Source: Collybia mongolica
Taxonomy: Eukaryota; Basidiomycota; Agaricomycetes; Agaricales; Clitocybaceae
Direction: 5' to 3'
Assembly (NCBI GenBank): GCA_013420905.1
Contig: JAAXNY010000005.1
Coordinates: 496,001-560,000, forward strand
Length of the DNA: 64,000 nt
Below, one piece after another: positions 60,398-64,000 of this stretch. Below the pieces are notes generated by a model. That model was not told the DNA's origin. It did no database searches and saw nothing but the letters and a program-made list of their open reading frames with translations. The first letter of the stretch is position 1, and every line of letters begins with the position of its first letter. Position numbers and translations under genes: made by a program.

Positions 60398-60855
60398 ATG
60401 TGAACCCGGAATTTCGAGAACGCGATAACACATCTGGTCCGGCACTACGTGTCAGCCCTGGCAGCCGCCAGCCTGCTTAAAGGTATAGTTTCCAACCGAG
60501 GGGTGCTTCTTGTTCACATGACAGGTACTCATTCATGCGGATGGTTGTGACGAACGGGGATATTTGCTGCGCGTCTATTTTTGGGGCCGCGGAATCTCAG
60601 TTATCTAGACGAGATGAGGAGAAAAGACGGACACCGACGTTAGACGGGGACTTGTATGACTCTGAGGAGAGTGGGGAATAAGGATAGTTTATAAGGTACT
60701 ATGGCTCTACGTCTATCGCCGGACTATTCAACAAGTATATGAGAAACTTACAGATAGAACTTTCTACGTCTATTATCGCATTAATCCCATGGCCGATTAG
60801 TCGAAGCACTTGGCCGGTGTCAACACGGGCACGCGATGCGGCGCTATCGCATGAC
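60398..60855. other. Intergenic region, carboxypeptidase promoter side
   Basis: About 460 bp between the carboxypeptidase start and the end of the PdxT gene. No gene seen. Confidence 0.5.
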
Positions 60856-61706
60856 TCACTCCGCACGGGCAAGTACACATTCCCTCACGAAGTACTCGTG
60901 GAAGCGGTCGTCGTGGGTCAACTCTGGATGGAAAGTTGTGAGAAAGTGCAGCCCCTGACGTAGCGCAACGATCGTCTTCGGATCATCATTGTCCAGAGAT
61001 GGGAGAGAGGGCGGTAAGAAGTTGGGTGCAAGGCGTGCAATAACCTGGATAGGAGGGTCCGCCGGTGATGGAGTCAATGCAAGGACCACAGGAGCACGGA
61101 TGAAGATCCCCGTAAAGGGTGTCTGGGAGTCACGGAGGCCTTCGACCTTCAAGTCCGCTTCAAATGATTCTACCTAAGGAAATGATTAGCGCAGTGATCT
61201 TCAACTCCGGCCTGTGCGTACCTGAGATCCCCATCCATTTCTTGCGATAGTGATTGAGATGCCACCCAGAACCTCCTGGCCACCTTTCTTGGTACCTTCT
61301 ACCATCTGCGAAAGCAATATGGCTCCAGCACACGTCCCCCATACGGGCTTGGTCTTGACGAAGTTCCTTAGAGGCTCCAAAAGGCCTGCTAGGCGTGCCA
61401 GCAGCGCTATGGTAGTCGACTCTGCAGGAGATTCAAAATTTGCTGCGATATGAGACAGATATACGTACCTCCACCCGGGATGATAAGTGCATCGCACGAG
61501 TTTAGGTCTTCCACTGTTCGGACTAAGACAACGGAAACCCTACTTTTTAAAGAAAGTTTCTGGATCGTTGCCTCATGTTCCGCAAAGGCGCCTTGAAGAG
61601 CTTTAACACCGTCGTTAGCGAACAGAAGTCATAGCACATCATCGCAATCACCTAATATGCCAATGACAATCTCGTTGTTCTCGACGTGCTGGTATGCCAG
61701 ACCCAT
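60856..61706 (-). CDS. SNO1: Pyridoxal 5'-phosphate synthase glutaminase subunit (PdxT/SNO/PDX2)
   Basis: Class I-like glutamine amidotransferase that supplies ammonia to the PdxS/SNZ subunit for vitamin B6 synthesis. The ATG at 61706 gives MGLAYQHVENNEIVIGIL, a little longer at the N-terminus than bacterial PdxT. Across short introns follow GAFAEHEATIQKLS, VVLVRTVEDLNSCDALIIPG, GESTTIALLARLAGLLEPL, VWGTCAGAILLSQMV (nucleophile Cys), GGISITIARNGWGSQVESFEA, FTGIFIRAPVV and ALRQGLHFLTTFHPEL (His and Glu of the triad). It ends at 60856 after CVLARAE. About five exons. No SNZ partner is in this window, although in yeasts the two genes are often adjacent. The symbol names the yeast family. Looks intact. 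Confidence 0.93.
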
Positions 61707-61736
61707 CTCTGCACCGACGTTGAGAGGGTATAAGCT

Positions 61737-61765
61737 GGTATGTGATATAAGTATATATGTTGCGA
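61737..61765 (-). promoter_or_regulatory. TATA-like region of the PdxT/SNO gene
   Basis: Read leftward ACATATATACTTATATCAC, about 40-60 bp upstream of the ATG. A GAGTCGC motif just beyond it (61771-61778, read leftward) is a partial Gcn4-like site only. Confidence 0.35.
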
Positions 61766-62860
61766 CTCACCTTTTGGGCTGCCACTGACCTCTAGACTCT
61801 AACGGACCTCCAAAAATCTCGGACCTTGCGATATATTTTTTGACGCGATCACGGAAGATGGCCTTCCTTAAGCTCCATTGTCCGATTACGTAAAATGTTT
61901 TATTTTATTCCGACCAAAATCCCAAAAATATCCGAAAAAAATACACGAAAGATCTTGGTGAGTTTGAGCCACATCCGTCGGAAACCTCTGCAATTCCTTC
62001 ATTCCTCCTCTCCCATTCAACCATCAACCCCATCTACAAACACATGGAGCTTTCTAAATGAACGTACTTGCCAGCCGCTCGTAATTAGGTGTACAGACTT
62101 ACAGTACATCATTTCGGCCTACCTTGACTTTTACCAAATTAGCAAGGTTGCGTGTCGTCGCGCGTTGGGTTTCGAGAGTACATCGATGGACGAATTCACA
62201 TGATAGTCATGACGGGAACGGAAACTTGGCTCACGGCGACGTCTGAATCTTTGGCTGGCAGGGTAACATTCAAGAAAACGCTGATTTACTCGCAGCTTTC
62301 TCGGACATGTAGGCCAATGGGTCCTTGACGCTTGAGACGAGTTTCACCACCCTGAATGAAGTGAGCCAGTGGGCTTTCCTAGAACTCTCAATTGGCAGTA
62401 TGTGTTCACTTCCTGTCTCGTTACAAAAAGGTTGAAGTCAAAACATGCAGTATCTTTAATATGTCCGCGCAGGAAAGGAAACATTGCTACTGGTCCCATT
62501 TTCCACGAGGGAATCAAGACATTGTTGATGTAAACCATGCTTGCTAAATCCGGACAGACTGGTAAGTATGTGCGTTAAACGATACAAGAATAAGTAGGTG
62601 AGTCGTTGTCCAATCCCAGGTCCCCTACCAGAGCTCATATTTGCATGTGACAGACCCAAAATCGATGACAGCTTATTAGAGTGGTTTAGCTGCGGTATAT
62701 ACCGGAGATTTCGAATATTTACCAAACGGACCTCAATATTTTCCTGTGTGGAGTACAATTCGGCTAAGGTTTGTGGTGCCGAACGTGTACGTTTATGGCA
62801 ATCGATTTAGCCGTGACCGGCAGATAAGTTAGAGGCGACTGCCTGTCGGAAGCATACACA
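61766..62860. other. Intergenic region, no gene seen
   Basis: About 1.1 kb between the divergent PdxT and UstYa-like genes. Short open frames only, none with motifs. Confidence 0.5.
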
Positions 62861-63998
62861 ATGGTCAGCTTGGCATATCTACTGGCCACGATAGTCCTTG
62901 CAGCTGCTGAGAGCCCACTACCGCTTGACCTCCATTCCACCTGTGCACCCGCCATTGCTGATGATGGTGATCTGTGTCATTACCTGGAGTTTTTAACCAT
63001 GTCGGAGGATGCACGCCGTCACTCGCGCCCCAGACCTCGCCCTGAAATTGGTGGACAACAAATTACAGAGGACTGGGGGCAGGGTTGTCACTTTAGTGAT
63101 GCTGTTCCAGAGATCTGCCTTTGTTCAAATGCTAATTTCTCTGTAGTGTACATAGGTGAAGACCGACCTTGGCAATGGGACATCCCAGCCCTTGAAAAGG
63201 TCCATATGAGCATCAAAAATACACTACGTTACCCATACAACAATGGCACTGACTGGGACCGCTTGCTCCCTTCAAACAGTGTCTTACATCTCGGAGACCA
63301 CCATGAAGAGTTTACCATTTCTATGTTTCATCAGCTCTGTTGCCTTAACATCATTTGAGGCAGTTTAGTATCCCACCGCATCAGTAAGGTGACAAATTTC
63401 TTGTTCGCTTTTTGGCACTTTCTGGCACTTTTCGGCTTGATGACAAGTCTGCAAGTTTCCTCTGAAAGTTTTTCCTATGTGTGGCATCACAATACAGCTC
63501 CAATACCCAAACTGGGTTTGTAGTTGGTCTTCAGGAATGTATTGAGTATGAAGTTCACCTGTAAGTTGATCCTACATATCAAAAGTCGGCCCATAGTTCC
63601 AAATTATGGTGTCACCATCTGTGATGGCGACGGTGATGGTATGTAAACACAGCGCATGTTCTGTGCTTGGAAACATGTAGGTGAAGGCTGTGGGGATATC
63701 CTGAGACCAGTCAACATGTTGTTAAGCACACTACTGGAGAAGCAATAAATTTCAAACAAATTTGTGTTGAGAACTTGTCGAAATTCAGACATAGCTTTTC
63801 AGCTGTTTGTTTTCACACTTTTTGGACTTGTACAAGCATGAAAAGAAATTTGTATAAACACTGATGCAGTCTCATTTGATTGACAATTCAGAGATGAGGC
63901 TGGCATGTCACTGCATGAATTATCTACGCCAAATGGTGCTGTGTTGTTCACAGCTTCATTTGGAATCAGTACATGATCATGTTGGCGCAAGGATCACA
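62861..63998 (+). pseudogene. UstYa/DUF3328-like gene, interrupted
   Basis: Member of the fungal DUF3328 family; UstYa-type members act as oxidases or cyclases in peptide natural-product pathways, but many basidiomycete copies are of unknown role. The ATG at 62861 opens a hydrophobic segment (VSLAYLLATIVLAAAES). Later come VVYIGEDRPWQWDIPALEKV, NTLRYPYNNGTDWDRLLPSN and the first active-site box FHQLCCLN (usual form HQLHC, so the second His is Cys here). A TGA stop follows at 63356-63358. The second conserved box lies about 550 bp further (CHCMNYLRQMVLC near 63910-63950), at the window edge. The gap has no clear donor site before the stop, so the copy appears broken or contains inserted sequence. 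Confidence 0.6.
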
Positions 63999-64000
63999 GT

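Overview
The window is nuclear DNA of a filamentous basidiomycete, most likely an Agaricomycete. Protein-coding genes are broken by many short (about 45-70 nt) GT-AG introns. The gene content is typically fungal (DHA1 and nodulin-like MFS transporters, GMC oxidoreductase, GH85 endoglycosidase, S10 carboxypeptidase, RNA14, Yta7/ATAD2, PdxT/SNO). The repeats are those of Agaricomycetes: DIRS-like retroelements with a tyrosine recombinase, Helitron helicase debris, and a large two-gene TIR transposon.

Layout. (1) 1-11.5 kb is a metabolic block: an MFS transporter running off the left edge (-), a divergent 2-isopropylmalate synthase paralogue (+), a nodulin/Mch1-like MFS transporter (-) and a secreted GMC oxidoreductase (-). 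(2) 11.5-38.1 kb is a nested transposon island: a microsatellite, a small TIR element, tandem Helitron-like copies hit by a LINE-type insertion and by an unclassified ~0.9 kb element, a DIRS gag-like remnant, degenerate ~230 bp tandem repeats, an 8.2 kb TIR transposon (transposase plus divergent accessory gene, itself hit by a 1.4 kb GC-rich TIR element), a DIRS RT/RNase H/tyrosine-recombinase remnant and a third Helitron-like copy. (3) 38.2-64 kb is mostly gene-dense housekeeping sequence: a beta-propeller/inositol-polyphosphate 5-phosphatase (+), a seven-helix DUF6534-like membrane protein (-), a Yta7/ATAD2-type chromatin AAA ATPase (+), RNA14/CstF77 (-), an endo-beta-N-acetylglucosaminidase (+), a serine carboxypeptidase (-), the PdxT/SNO glutaminase of vitamin B6 synthesis (-) and a damaged UstYa-like gene (+) at the right edge.

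The island holds layers of different age. The Helitron and DIRS remnants look depleted of CpG by eye, and the DIRS frames are intact over more than 1 kb apart from TGA stops, the pattern left by CpG deamination. The 8.2 kb transposon and the element nested in it keep abundant CpG and look much younger. The order of several insertions can be read because an uninterrupted version of the target survives elsewhere in the window.

Exons were assigned by eye from splice signals and family resemblance. CDS coordinates are gene spans that include introns. No database search was possible, so family names rest on recognisable motifs.
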